DNA of 64,000 nucleotides from Ctena decussata (Eukaryota; Mollusca; Bivalvia; Lucinida; Lucinidae). A program made the translations under genes and the position numbers. The stretch lies in NCBI GenBank assembly GCA_963989385.1, contig OZ022506.1, forward strand, positions 4,629,415 through 4,693,414, written 5' to 3'. This document shows, one piece after another, positions 20,257-32,100 of this stretch. Every line of letters starts with the position of its first letter. Within the stretch, counting starts at the first letter, position 1. The notes under the pieces are model-generated. The model searched no databases. It had not been told where the DNA came from and saw only the letters and a list, made by a program, of their open reading frames with translations.

Positions 20257-20719
20257 ATGGCGGTTTTGGGGTGGTTTGCGGTGTTTCTACGGACCTAGGT
20301 ATTCGGTGTTTTTGAAGACCGCATATTTTAAATTTCGTTGATAAAAAAATCCTAATATGGAAAATCTAAACTGCAAACGAGGCCAACCGCTGAATTCGAA
20401 GTTCAAAACATCTTTGGAAAGATGTTTGCGATGAAGATATTTTAAATATTTGACTTAATTCACCCTAAGTATGTCCTGTGATTATTACTTGTTGCATTTG
20501 GCCAATTTTTGTTTACACTCTAAACCACATCTTCGTACTGAAACGATCTATCTGTAGACAGTTATATTTTTCACTCTCCACCCACTGCAATTCGCAAACT
20601 TTTCAACGATACAATTTCAATTCAACGATTTTCACAACTATTTCTTCTATTCCCAAGCTTCATGGGGCAATTTTCTGTTATTTGGCCCGGACGGAATAAA
20701 TCACAGACTCGGGGTCAGT
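20257..20719. other. No gene recognised
   Basis: AT-rich sequence with no supported ORF or repeat structure. Confidence 0.5.
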
Positions 20720-20729
20720 AGGTGCATTT

Positions 20730-21163
20730 GGGTTACTAGAGTTACCGGAATACACCTTATTACCGGAATATACCGGAATACACCAAAATAAACATTTTTA
20801 GTATCAAAATTAACTTAAATATTGGTAAAATAGATAAATAAGAACTATTTCCAGCTCAGATATTGTTATTTTTGCATTTGTAGTGAGAATAAATGGACCA
20901 GGGTATGGACCTTGGATAGGTATCACTGTGCAGATTGCAAGCTGGTTAGGGTCTTTGTATGGGTCATCCACTTTCCGTTTTTTACATGCAGCTGTTACTA
21001 AAAGACATATTTTGGATAATATTACATTTATTCTGGTAATATTATAGTGTATTTCGGTAAATAAAAAATGTGTATTTTGGTATATTCCGGTAGATTCCGG
21101 TATATTCCGGTGTATTTTGGTATATTCCGGTAATTAAGTGTATTCCGGTATTTCTAGTAACCG
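20730..21163. mobile_element. MITE with 9-bp target duplication (MULE-like), copy 1
   Basis: The termini are inverted: GGTTACTAGAG... and ...CTAGTAACC. Next to each end lie repeated ACCGGAATA/TATTCCGGT units. GGTGCATTT is duplicated exactly at 20721-20729 and 21164-21172. The centre is shared with copy 2 (GAATAAATGGACCA, GGTATCACTGTGCAGATTGC). No transposase ORF. A nine-base duplication is characteristic of Mutator-like transposases, so that assignment is an inference. Confidence 0.85.
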
Positions 21164-21225
21164 GGTGCATTTGGTCCAAAATTGATCTGCAGCTTTTTCT
21201 CACTTATTTTTGGCCGGTATGCATA

Positions 21226-21818
21226 CATAGAATAACCGAAAAGCACAGAAATACCGGAAAGCAATGGAATAACCGAAAAGCAATTTAAAAAAATCAGTTT
21301 TTATATGAATTATCATTGTAATATTAATTTCATGCGTGGTAGAAGCATTGAATGAGTAATTTTCTAGACTACAGTAGTCTTGGTTTAAAAACTGACAACG
21401 ATTTTCCACCAAAACAAATGCACAAATATATAACCGAAAAGCACTTGCACAAGTTTTGTTTACCATTAAATTTTGTGTCTCAGATTGATAATCTGTTCAG
21501 TTTATATCTGACTATTTACAATCGTGCTGTTATATTTACTTATTTGGTTCATGCTATTCTTACATAAAGCAGATGGCAGTTCATATCCTTTGATATAATC
21601 GAAAAGCATTGAAAAAATGTTGAACATCATTAGCACCCTTTTCTCTTATAATGCTATTATGGTATGACACCCAAGCTAACAAAAGAGTCACAAATAATAC
21701 TACAAATGATTTCCAACCAAGAGAAACCTAATCATTCCCATGAAAAACTGATTTTTGAAATTGCTTTTCGGTTATTCATGTGCTTTTCGGTATTTCTGTG
21801 CTTTTCGGTTATTCTATG
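21226..21818. mobile_element. MITE with about 75-bp terminal inverted repeats
   Basis: The left arm starts CATAGAATAACCGAAAAGCA and the right arm ends with its reverse complement, CTTTTCGGTTATTCTATG. Each arm contains three ACCGAAAAGC-type subrepeats. The 440-bp centre is AT-rich with no supported gene. No target duplication was identified. Confidence 0.85.
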
Positions 21819-21830
21819 AACCCATTTTTG

Positions 21831-21854
21831 GCTCGCCCGCTTTGGCGGGTGAGC
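21831..21854. repeat. Short GC-rich hairpin
   Basis: GGCTCGCCCGC and its reverse complement around TTT. Confidence 0.6.
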
Positions 21855-22028
21855 CTATGTATTCAGATGGATTATGACTTCCTGTCATGCGCACATAAGC
21901 GGAAGACGCTGGTTTGTTCCCAGCTTCGAGACTGGTCCATAATTACAAGGGGAGAACCAATATATGGAGAGCGTCTACGGGGCGCAACTTCGTTTGACTG
22001 TTTCTCTTGCTGGTAGCAATGTTTTACC

Positions 22029-22440
22029 GCGTCACTAGAATTACCAGAATCTACCTTATTACCGGAATACACCAAAATATACATTTATATTATCAAAAAA
22101 AACTTAAATATTGCCATAATAGAACAAACAAGTACCATTTCCATCTAAGCATTAGCTTTTTTTTATTGGTAGTGAGAATAAATGGACCAATGGATGGGTA
22201 TTGGATAGGTATCACTGTGCAGATTGCAAGCTGGTTTGGGTCTTTGTAGGGTCAGTCACTTGCCAGCATTTACATGCAGCAAATATTAAATGACATGTTT
22301 GAAATAAAATCATTTATATTCCGGTCAAAATAAAGTGTATTTCGGTAAACAATAATGTGTATTCTGGTATATTTCGGTAGATTCCGGTGTATTTTGGTAT
22401 ATTCCGGTAATTAAGTGTATTCCGGTATTTCTAGTAACCG
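22029..22440. mobile_element. MITE with 9-bp target duplication (MULE-like), copy 2
   Basis: Second copy of the 20730-21163 element, with the same centre and CCGGAATA-rich ends. TGTTTTACC is repeated exactly at 22020-22028 and 22441-22449. The left tip is more degraded (CGTCACTAG). Confidence 0.85.
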
Positions 22441-22482
22441 TGTTTTACCTTAGCACCGTAAAATAACGACACGCCACATAGC

Positions 22483-22600
22483 AGGGATACAGACTAACTC
22501 ATTTTTCATAGGAGCAAGCTGGGCCCCTAAAAACTGAAACTTAGTCGCCCAGCCAGAAATTTAGGGGCCCACATTTAAAACGTGGGAATCTTTTATTCAG
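22483..22600. mobile_element. Half element of the CAGGGATACAGAC family
   Basis: Starts CAGGGATACAGACTAACTCA and continues with GAGCAAGCTGGGCCCCTAAAA, the reverse complement of the right half of 25184-25411. The other half is missing. Confidence 0.65.
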
Positions 22601-22879
22601 AATCTGCGTGAGAATTGCGCCGTTTCCGTAGGCTTTGTAGTAAACCCTCCTTTCTTCATGGTTTTGTTTCCTTTTAGCAACCGGATGTGAAATACCAGTG
22701 ATGTATCACCATATTACGCGCGAAAAATTTATAAACGGTTAAGATTTATAGCTGATAAATCGGCTATCTATCTTCCATTACGAGGAGGCGGCCATGTTGT
22801 TTCTCGATAGCCAGTAAAATCCAACACACAAGTATGACGGAACACCGAACATTCATAGCCGATATATTTTGTTTGATGA

Positions 22880-23300
22880 TAGATATAAGATGGATATTTT
22901 ATCAACCACATCACCAACCCTGTACATGACCTACAGGTCAAGGTCAGGGACTTAGCAATTTTATGTTAAAGTTTTACAATATAGTTTAAGATCTCATGGT
23001 TTCTAAACCCGTTGATCAATTTGATTTATATTTGTTTTGATAATAGATATTGGTTAGCAATTTTATTCAACTGCATCCCCACTCCTGAACATGACCTATA
23101 GGTCAAGGATACAGACTTAAAGAAATTTTATGTTAAAGTCTTTGAAATCTTATAGCTTTTAAATCCTTGGATAGATTTGAATTATATTTAGTATGGTGAT
23201 AGATATAAGTCGGAAATTTTATTCAGCACAGTCCTCTTGGCTAAGAAACAATTACACACTATGCATACCATAATAAATTTTTTGATGTACGGCGGAGGAC
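22880..23300. repeat. Degenerate tandem repeat with GACCTAYAGGTCAAGG motif
   Basis: A unit of roughly 170-180 bp containing ATGACCTACAGGTCAAGG (22926) and ATGACCTATAGGTCAAGG (23092) and TTTTATGTTAAAGT recurs at least twice with moderate divergence. Confidence 0.6.
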
Positions 23301-23636
23301 CTGATACATGCCGAGGATACGGACTACGCCGGTGAAACCTCGTGGCAACAGGATCATTTCTTGAGGCAAAACTCTTTTATTTCACAATAGAATACTGTGT
23401 TGTTTCTGTCGATTTTGCAAACTTGTATTTATATAGACGCTTAAATCTATATCGTATAGTATTTGTGAATTTATCTGATTCTTGTGTAGATTCACACAGA
23501 ATCGCCCAGGAGCCTTTTACAACAGGTTTTTGCTGATAAAAGTTCCTGGTATTTAATTATTGTGGAATTATATGTTAATTATATCATTTGGCAAGTATTT
23601 TGTATCTTTTTTGTTCAAATTACAATCAGTTTTATG

Positions 23637-24393
23637 TAGGGCTTCTACGTTTACACGGATAAACGGTAACGGTTCGTGTATATGTGCTAAACGTTTACAA
23701 AATTCACACATCGTTTAACCGAACCTGAACACACTGTAAACCACCAACAAGTTATAATATCTGATACAGTCGTCAGTAGTCAATCTTAAAGTACTTGACG
23801 GCGTCCTCGGAAACATCTAATATTAAAATCTTTATTTTCTAACTTCTGTGTACCTTACGCAAAGCATGACCTGTACACATTTTGCCAGAAAATTGTTACG
23901 TCATAATCGGCAGCTAATTGTATAAGGTACAGATCAAAGGCAAGGTTGTCTGCCGACAACACGTGATGTGCAATACCTCGGTTCCTGTGTTTCACAGGAT
24001 AAGCTTACCGCGAAAGTGAGATAATTGCAACTTGTAATGTTGACAGTAAGTATCAATTAAGATGATAATTATGTCCGATGTTTTATAAATCTAATCCATG
24101 TAATTATCAAATATGGTGGAAATAATTGCTGCCGTCGGAAATTGGTCAATAGTAAATACGTTTTTTAATACCGTCGGTTACTGTAAACTTCGAGTTGACC
24201 CCCGAAAATGAAAGCGCATTATTGGATGACACTGTGGTAACATAATCATAATAATTATAAGGTATGGGGGGCGTCTCATAGATGTCCGATACTAAGAATA
24301 AAATTTCAGTGGTAATGGTTGTTTAAACGGCATCGTTTCGTTTTCTAGCGCTCGTGTAAACGTTTACAATATTTTGTAAACGTAGAAGCCCTA
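23637..24393. mobile_element. hAT-like non-autonomous transposon with 8-bp target duplication
   Basis: Perfect 19-bp terminal inverted repeats (TAGGGCTTCTACGTTTACA) bound a 757-bp element. GTTTTATG is duplicated exactly at 23629-23636 and 24394-24401; eight bases is the hallmark of hAT transposases. Further inside, CGTTTACAAAATT and AACGTTTACAATATT extend the inverted symmetry. No transposase is encoded, so it would have relied on an autonomous relative elsewhere. Confidence 0.9.
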
Positions 24394-24875
24394 GTTTTAT
24401 GTCAGGTAAACGACAGATACCAACAATAAATCTGAGTTCAAATCAGTTGGTCAAGCAAAGCATCATAACTTTACGCCGGAGAAAATTCCTGTGAATGTTT
24501 AGTGAACGCCTGAGGATGATAAAGTTTGCACAAAGCTACCTCATCACGATTTCGTATAAAATGTTTACTTTGCACTGTTTTATATGTTTATTTCTATCCA
24601 TCAGCAGATCCTACACGTCAGAGAAATTAATACTGCTTTCAAATGACGGCATAAAGCCGCGTACTTGCAGCCTTGAACTTGATCTTCTGTGTTTGAAACA
24701 GAACCATAGGTCTGAGGCTTATACAAGTGTTTGACCAATTCCCCACTTCGCTTTACAGTTAAGGTTGGATGTAAGTAAAGCGATACCAAGGACACAGAAT
24801 CACTGTAATTCATTCAGTGGCATCGTTTGTAACATGATGCAGTGTAAAAAAAAAAATAATAATAAAAAAAATTTA

Positions 24876-25116
24876 AGATTTTACGGTAGAATACCTGGCA
24901 ACCAGCTGCCAGTCCATTTCCTGTTATTTTATACCAGCGCCCGTAAACATAGGCGGAATCATCACGCTGAGTAGGGTAGAATAAGGCAGGTATTGTTTTG
25001 GTCCTATTGCCCTTCAACACTATAAAGGTATTTTCTAAAAAAAATTTTAGAGGCTGACGGCCGTAAAAAATAACGGGAAATGAACTGGCAGCTGCCAGGT
25101 ATTCTACCGTAAGATC
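24876..25116. mobile_element. MITE with about 65-bp inverted termini
   Basis: AGATTTTACGGTAGAATACC at the left and GGTATTCTACCGTAAGATCT at the right are near-perfect inverted repeats. The symmetry continues inward through CAGCTGCCAGT / ACTGGCAGCTG and a CCCGTAAA / TTACGG pair. Confidence 0.85.
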
Positions 25117-25183
25117 TACGGAAATGTTTAACAGTGTGGCCAACTCCTACGTCCAGCGTATTGCAATTATGCATGGCAGTAAT

Positions 25184-25411
25184 CAGGGATACAGACCAGC
25201 GGTCGCACACTCGCCCACTGCGAGTAAAAAATCGGGTGGGCCCCTAAAATTAAAATGACAGTTGTCCAGCTTGCGATCATCAGCTGTCAGCGAGTGTCTG
25301 GCCTGTTTTCCCCTTAGATGTGGGCCCTTAAATTTCTGGCTGGGTGATTAATTTTCAGTTTTTAGGGGCCCAGCTTGCTCCTATGAAAAATTAGTTAGTC
25401 TGTATCCCTGA
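25184..25411. mobile_element. MITE of the CAGGGATACAGAC family
   Basis: Begins CAGGGATACAGAC and ends GTCTGTATCCCTG. The CAGGG tips resemble hAT elements, but no clean 8-bp duplication was found. The right half matches the half copy at 22483-22600 in inverted orientation. Confidence 0.75.
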
Positions 25412-25589
25412 GTATGAGTCGTTATGCTGACCTGTGTGATCAGTGATTGAGCCGCGTCACGAGACAATATGCAATCAACAATCGGACGCGTATGAACTAC
25501 GCAGTCTGGACAGATTTTCCGATGTTAACTGTCTTAATTACTACCAGTGGCGCTGAGCGGCATCTATTTCAGAGTTTTATGTCCCCCAC

Positions 25590-26215
25590 CATGGGGAGGG
25601 GGGAGGGGTGACATATTGTTTTTTTCATGTGGATCTTGTCTGCACTCTATCTCCTGAAGGGATGTATGGATTTTGACCAAACTTCCACAGATACATAACT
25701 GGATTGGGAAAAAAACTGATTAGATTTTGGTAACCTTGACCTTATTTTCAAGGTCACAGGAGGTCAAAGAATAATGAAAAATAGCTTTTCTGCACCATAT
25801 CTCCTGAAGGAATTGATGGATTTTTACCAAATTGGCATAAATGGCATTGGGAGATGGCAAAAAACTGATTAGAGTTTGGTGACCTTGACCCTACTTTCAA
25901 GGTCACAGGTCAAAGAGTGTTGAAAAATGCCTTGGCTGCACCATATCTACTGTATAGATTGATGGATTTGAACCAAACTTGCACAGATATATCACTGAGA
26001 GATGGCAAAGAACTGATTAGGTTTCGGTAACCTTGACTCAATTTTCAAGGTCACAGGAGGTCAAAGACTTTTGGAAAATGGCTTGTCTGCACCATATCTC
26101 CTGAATGGATAGATTGTTTTGAACCAAACTTGCACAGATATATAATTGGGAAATGCAAAAGAACCGATTATAATTTGGTGACCTTGACCATATTTCAAAG
26201 TCACAGGAGGTTTTA
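25590..26215. repeat. About 145-bp minisatellite, four units
   Basis: Units share CACCATATCTCCTGAA, GGATTT-GACCAAACTTGCACAGATAT and ACCTTGAC-TTCAAGGTCACAGG. They start near 25650, 25795, 25940 and 26090. Units 1 and 3 contain AGGTCA-CAGG-AGGTCA; unit 2 has AGGTCA-C-AGGTCA. Confidence 0.8.
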
Positions 26216-26392
26216 ACTTGGCAGCATTTTGGGAAAATGATACTGCTGGGAAAGCGCTGGTGGGAGACATCTGTTTTTGTCAAAAAACATTTCTAGTTGC
26301 ATTTTTAGTTCACCACAGCCGAAAGCTCCAGGGGAGCTTATGGGATAGGCAGCTGTCCATTGTCGTCGCATGTCATCGTCTGTCTGTCTTCA

Positions 26393-26668
26393 GCCGGGCC
26401 GGGTAGCGCAAATCGGTAGGGCACCTGATTCGTAAGTCAGAGGTCCTGGGTTCGAATCCCGGTCTGGCCACATACTTTCGTTTCTCCTTCCGCTGATTCA
26501 AGAAGGGCAGTTGTCAGTTACTGGCGAAAGTATGTGCACTTAGTACTGGTTAACCGCTTAGGAGGTCTAAGCCTGCCCAGGAATAGTGTGGTTAGGTTAA
26601 CTGACCGTCCCGACATGACCTTAGTTGTTTACCGTGGACGTTAAGCATCAAATCAACCAACCAACCAA
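26393..26668 (+). mobile_element. tRNA-derived SINE, copy 2
   Basis: Same head, body and tail as the copy at 2802. The target duplication CTGTCTGTCTTCA (13 bp) is exact at 26380-26392 and 26669-26681. It has one extra A in the A-box region. Confidence 0.9.
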
Positions 26669-26766
26669 CTGTCTGTCTTCAACAATTTCGAATGACACCT
26701 CCTCTGAAGCCATTGGGCCAGCTGGAAAAATATTTCATCTGTGGCATCGCATCATTGGGCTGGGGA

Positions 26767-26768
<2 letters not shown>

Positions 26769-26821
<53 letters not shown>
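26769..26821. repeat. (GT)n microsatellite
   Basis: About 26 uninterrupted units. Confidence 0.95.
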
Positions 26822-26824
<3 letters not shown>

Positions 26825-27137
26825 GGGCTTTTAAGTTGCTATGACTACTTCAGAGTTTCCCTTTACTTATAATTGGAAAAATTAAAAAATGGCATTTACT
26901 GCTAAGACATTGCAGATATTTGCCAAACCTTTCGTAGAAAAGTACCGTGAGTAATCTTCTATCAGCCATATGTTTATAGAACACGACTCACTTTTATTGG
27001 TTGCCAAAATGCAAAAAAATATCCTTAAAAATTATCTTTTCAGAAACCATTAGCTCAATGAGGCCGAGACTTATAGACAGTTTCATCACATAAGTCTTTG
27101 TTTAGAGGTTAAGTGTACATTGTTATGCAAATCAGCT

Positions 27138-27189
<52 letters not shown>
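27138..27189. repeat. (AG)n microsatellite
   Basis: About 25 AG units, with a short TCTAGTCTAGTC run 30 bp downstream. Confidence 0.95.
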
Positions 27190-27191
<2 letters not shown>

Positions 27192-27525
27192 ACAGATAGA
27201 GTCAGATTTATACGCAAATTCTAGTCTAGTCTAGTCTATCCCATAACCTTGTGAGGTCGTTGGGGCATTACAGGTGACTCTAAAACAATACTTTTCCACC
27301 TGTTAGCTGTATTTCTGCCACCTATGCTAACCTTTCCATCATGTTCTTCCAGAGCATGGCATGATCCTTTCGAGAAAAATTGTTAAAGAGGGTGGTGAGA
27401 AAAGACACCTTGCCTCACTCCAACTGTTTTTCTGAACCATTCTCCTGTGCTGCCATTAGCAAATTTGCAAAATCTTAATATCATGCGCTTTTCTGTCTCT
27501 ATGCATTACTGTAAAAGGTTATAGG

Positions 27526-27575
27526 AGCCCTGGTTAGCTCAGTGGGTTATGCGCTTGCCTGCTAAGCTAGCGGAC
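27526..27575 (+). repeat. tRNA-like fragment, probably SINE-derived
   Basis: GGTTAGCTCAGTGGGTT resembles a tRNA D-arm/A box, and GCCTGCTAAGC could be an anticodon arm, but no T-arm follows. It is not a functional tRNA. Confidence 0.4.
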
Positions 27576-27599
27576 CAGACCAATTCTGTTTTAGGCGGA

Positions 27600-29130
27600 A
27601 TTCTTTTCGCCGTAAACAGGTTTCCATTGCACATAGTCTATCATTATCAAACGGGTCATTATGATAGTGATACTGTTGAAAAAGGCCGTAAAACGGCATC
27701 ATCATCCATGTATACGTGTACGTAGTAAACAGAATATATTATATATGTGAGTGTATTCTGATGACAGCGTTCACCTCTTTTCAGCGTAAAAGAATTTTAG
27801 ATAGTGCTACTTCTTACACAAGTCCCCGATCACCGAGCACGTAACGTCAACAGCTAGCCCTTTTTGGCCCGAAACCGACGTCACGCTGAAAAGACATATA
27901 GGTGACTAGACCTAGCTTTCACCCCTTCCCGCACCCCCACCTCCCCCTCCCCCTCCCTCATCTGTCTTTGTCTGTCAGTGTGAAAGTATCTGTCTGTGTC
28001 TGTCTACTTCTGTTTTTACCTAGCTAGATTAGAAACATGTCTATATAAGTAGGTTCTGAACGAGATAGAGAACAAAACTTACGTTCTTCCATTTAGCGGT
28101 ATATAACCGTGTACAATGTAAATATTGTTGATAAATACATTTACTTCAAGTTTATCTTTAGTCTCTGTCTCTCTGATCAGTGCAAACTCTTACCTCTTTT
28201 TGTCAAGATCTATTTGTATCATTGTATAATGCTTATATGTCTGATAGAAACCGAGTCAATATCATTAGTAATAGTTAGTTTTAGCTCCATTTCTTGCCTT
28301 TATGACTTGGTTGCCGCTCTCCATATACAACAGGTTATTGTTTTTTCTGTGATAATGATTAGGCATTATCAGGTTTGTAATTTATCAGCCTATCAAACAG
28401 ATTACCCTCTTAACCACCCTCTCCTTTTCACCAACGCCGCCTTCATCAGCCTACGCATGACAGTTACTTGGCGGCAAAAACGCAACAACAATGTAGTCTG
28501 ATAACATTTTATATATTTTTACTACGTCCTGTTAAATAATCGCCAGTAAATCATATGTATCCTCGATGTTGGTCGTATCAGCTGACAGATGTCCTCTGGC
28601 GGTGGTCGTATCTTACTCAGGTGTTTATTTTATCTTGTTACAGACAGTACCTGACTATGATCGAGTTTTTGATGCGGAAAACAATGATTTAGCTGTACAT
28701 TTTTGTGCTACTTATGCAAGAAAGTGTTTGTAGGATTGAAAAATACATCACAGCTAGACTTCTTCCAATCGAAATTTTTTATAAACAATAATTAAGGGTA
28801 AGATCATTTGAAACTTTGAAACTGATCGCACGGGAATTCTAATCATTATAGTGCAATTTCTTACATGTATGTACAATATCAGCACATACAATTTTATATC
28901 TAATTTTGATGTGATAGCTTGATTTTTTCATTTTTATCCTTCGAATGAATAAAGCATATCCCTTTTCTGTCAAGAGTACCTCAGCGTCAACTGGATCCTC
29001 TTGCGTTGGTAAAATATTGATTTTGGTATGCATAGTGTGAAATACTAGCAATTAAAGATGGACAAGCGCAGGTTCAGGCGAGCTAGCCTGACTGGCGACA
29101 GGTCTTGTTACTACTTATAGTTCTTCTGTT
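27600..29130. promoter_or_regulatory. Presumed upstream region of the NuMA-like gene
   Basis: No supported ORF. CTATATAAG (28041-28049) is TATA-like, and a CT-rich tract follows near 27925-28010. The first coding exon begins after a 3' splice site (29121-29134), so at least one untranslated exon must lie upstream, probably here. Its position could not be fixed. A solo LTR is an alternative reading for the TATA-plus-GATAAATACATT segment. Confidence 0.3.
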
Positions 29131-29143
29131 TCAGATTGTCTGG

Positions 29144-29179
29144 ATGGACTTGCACAAGAAAACAGCCCTGATTAAATGG
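29144..29179 (+). CDS. NUMA1: NuMA-like exon 1 (coding part), start codon
   Basis: ATG at 29144 opens MDLHKKTALIKW, which ends at donor GTAGG. An acceptor TTCTGTTTCAG ends at 29134, so this exon carries a few untranslated bases. The -3 base is T, a weak initiation context, but no upstream ATG lies in the exon. Confidence 0.8.
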
Positions 29180-32100
29180 GTAGGAATATCTAGTTTAATT
29201 GAATCTACTTTGCACTAGGCCTTACTCTGTGAGCCAACTGCAAAGCTCCTGATAAGAGAGGTATTGAGGATAATTCAAAGATAATTTTCCTTACTTCTCC
29301 ATGAAATCATATACCGGTATTGATAATTGTGACCCCTCATTAGAACCGTCTCGCCGAGACAGTTCTAATTAGGGGTCGCAATATATGTTTTTATGAAGAA
29401 ATATGGAAAATTACCCCTGTCTGGAGCATTGCCAACTGACTAGATTTTTAGAGTGGTTGGATACACTATCAGAGCATGCAACTTGGTCAGTTTGTCTCAC
29501 CTGTGACTGGCAGAGAAGATATTTATAAGCAATTAATTAGATTTCTGGGTCCGGTTCAAAGCACCGATAGCTTAACAATATTGTCAGTCAAGAATTTGCT
29601 TCAGTCTTCTTGTGGGCATAAAAATCATGTACATGTATGTACTGCAAAATCAAAATCTTCTCACATTTTTAGCAAAAACTGGTCACAGTTTTGCGTACAA
29701 AGGTTTGAAAATTCAGTGTCTTATTAGCTAACAACATCATTAATTTTGAACAACCAAACCCTTGTGTTGTTGGCAACAGAACTTTTGTCAAAGTTTTCTA
29801 ATTTAGCTCTATTTTATGACAATACATGTACATGCCTACTACATGGACAGTGGAGGCTGGACTGATCATTTTTGTTTTCCATCAAAATGGGGGTTATTTC
29901 CAGTAGGAAAGAATTTACTCCCATAGGAGCAATTTCTTTCCATTTTGTAAAAGAGTAGACTTCCCTAACTTGGAAAGATTGTCCTTCAGGGAAGCTAACA
30001 GAATCAGGAGAGTTGCACCCCTGTGTGAAAATGACAGAAAAACATGGAGGTGTACCCATATAACTTAGCCTTCAGCCTGCTGGATCTGAAGGGCCAGTTT
30101 TTTGCAAACAGTTTATACCTATAGCTGATGGTAGTCTGATCTAGATCTGCACTGTCTTTTGAAGGAGCTGTGGTTTGTATTTTGCCAGACAAATCATGTT
30201 TAGCAAGAGTTAAGGAGGGGTTTGGAGGATGTGGCTTCTCATTAGAACTGCCTCATTGTAAAATGTCTAAATTCTTGGGAGCAACAACATAGATTTATGG
30301 GGAATCATCTTATCCCAAGAATTACCCTGGCCGACAAATAGACAGAGTCATTTTAGCAAAATATTAGTTTTCGAAACAATATTTGATAAGTCTTCCTATA
30401 CATTTACATTGAAAAATACCCGGTAACCCCTTATTACCAAAATAGGGCTTTTTTAGAAAAACAGTGTGCTTTTTAGCACACGAGCCTCCTCTAAAGTAAA
30501 ACCTGTTGTCAGGAGGTCTGTTATATTTTTGTGCTTTTATTTCCAGCTTGATGCCCTGTCTGACAAAAAGATCGAGAACTTCAATGATATCAGAGATGGT
30601 GTTAACTTGATAACCATTCTAAAATCCTTGTAAGTAACTGAGAAAATGTGAGTGTCAGGTAAGATTCCACCATAGGTCTTGCGCAAACAGCAAAGTTTTC
30701 GCCATGCTTTTGGCAAAAGAGGTGTTAAGATGAAATTTTGGTTCTTTGTTTTGGGTTTAACGGGCCTTTGAGACAGTATTTCAGTCTATATTGGGCCATC
30801 TCCCAGAGAGGGGTCTTGCGCAAACAGCAAAGTTTTCGCCATGCTTTTGGCGAAAGAGGTGTTAAGATGAAATTTTGGTTCTTTGTTTTGGGTTTAACGG
30901 GCCTTTGAGACAGTATTTCAGTCTATATTGGGCCATCTCCCAGAGAGGGGGAGAAAGAAAAGAGAAATGATAGACGAGAAAAATATCAAAACAAGCCCCA
31001 CCAGCACCTACTGCAAGCACAGTAGCCCTTGCCCTACCCTTTCCAAATAAGTAGGACGCCCAGGCACTGGAAGTTATAACCAGCACCATCGCCCAACCAC
31101 CACCCCCATTAAAATGAAATAGGTAGACTGTTAGGGGAAGAATAATACCATTTTGAGTTTGCCTATCTGGGGGATAACACAGTTACACTTATATGAAAGA
31201 ATTTGCTCTTGTTTAACCAAAGCCTTTAAGAATAGACCCCAGCAGTGGCCCAGCTCATAAGTGCTTTTTCATCCAGGGAAGCAAACAGGAAGGACAAACG
31301 ATTTTAGAAAATCATGACGGAGTACCCACTCCCTTAAGTATCAGGGCCCAGTTGTTCAAAACTAACGTCGTTAGTTAACGAGATGTTAACATTTCAAATG
31401 TTAATACCTCAGATACACCAATATTTTTTCTTGAAAAAATATGAGAAGCTTCTGCATTGCAAAAGCTTCTCACATATTTTCAACAAAAAATATACGTGTA
31501 TTTTGCTATAAAGTCGAAAAACAGTTAATGAGTTGACTTCTTGACTTCTTAACGAGCTTGTTAGGCTAACAATCTTTTGAACAACTGGACCCAGTTGTTC
31601 AAAACTAACAATGCTGTTAACTAAGGAGGCCCCCCAAAAAGTTATTGTGTACAAAAACACTGCCATTTTTGTCGAAAAAAATAGGAGGAACTTTTGCAGT
31701 GAAAAACTTTTCTTTAAGCTAACAATGTTTTGAACAACTGGGTCCTGCTCACTTACAGTTCCTCCTCTCTAATACTGTGAACATCAAGTCAGTGGTCATG
31801 AAAATGACAATGAAGCATGTAAAAAATGTTAGGCACAGATGTATATGTATTGCATTTTCCAGAGCTCTGGGTAAGGTAGTTTTGACAAAAAGTCGCGGAA
31901 AATCTTGAAATTATCCTCATTTCTCTCTCAGTGTAGAGCCACAAGTTATACGTGGGGAGGGGGATGGTGTGGCATTAGTAAAAAGCCTTAGTAAGATTGT
32001 GTGATGGAGATTCTAAGAAATAAGTAAAATACTTTTTCACTAGAAAGTAGTGACTGTGACTCGGACCTAGTCAGAGTTTTCCAGTCACTCCGAATTTTTA

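Noticed and set aside
25560..26230. CRISPR-like array
   Set aside because: The period is about 145 bp with diverged units and no spacer structure, in a eukaryotic genome: a minisatellite.
28109..28501. 130-codon ORF upstream of NuMA
   Set aside because: Composition is Ile/Leu/Ser-rich as expected from AT-rich DNA; no splice context or recognisable domain.
28839..29051. 70-codon minus-strand ORF next to NuMA exon 1
   Set aside because: Partly protein-like, but no splice sites or homology could be shown.
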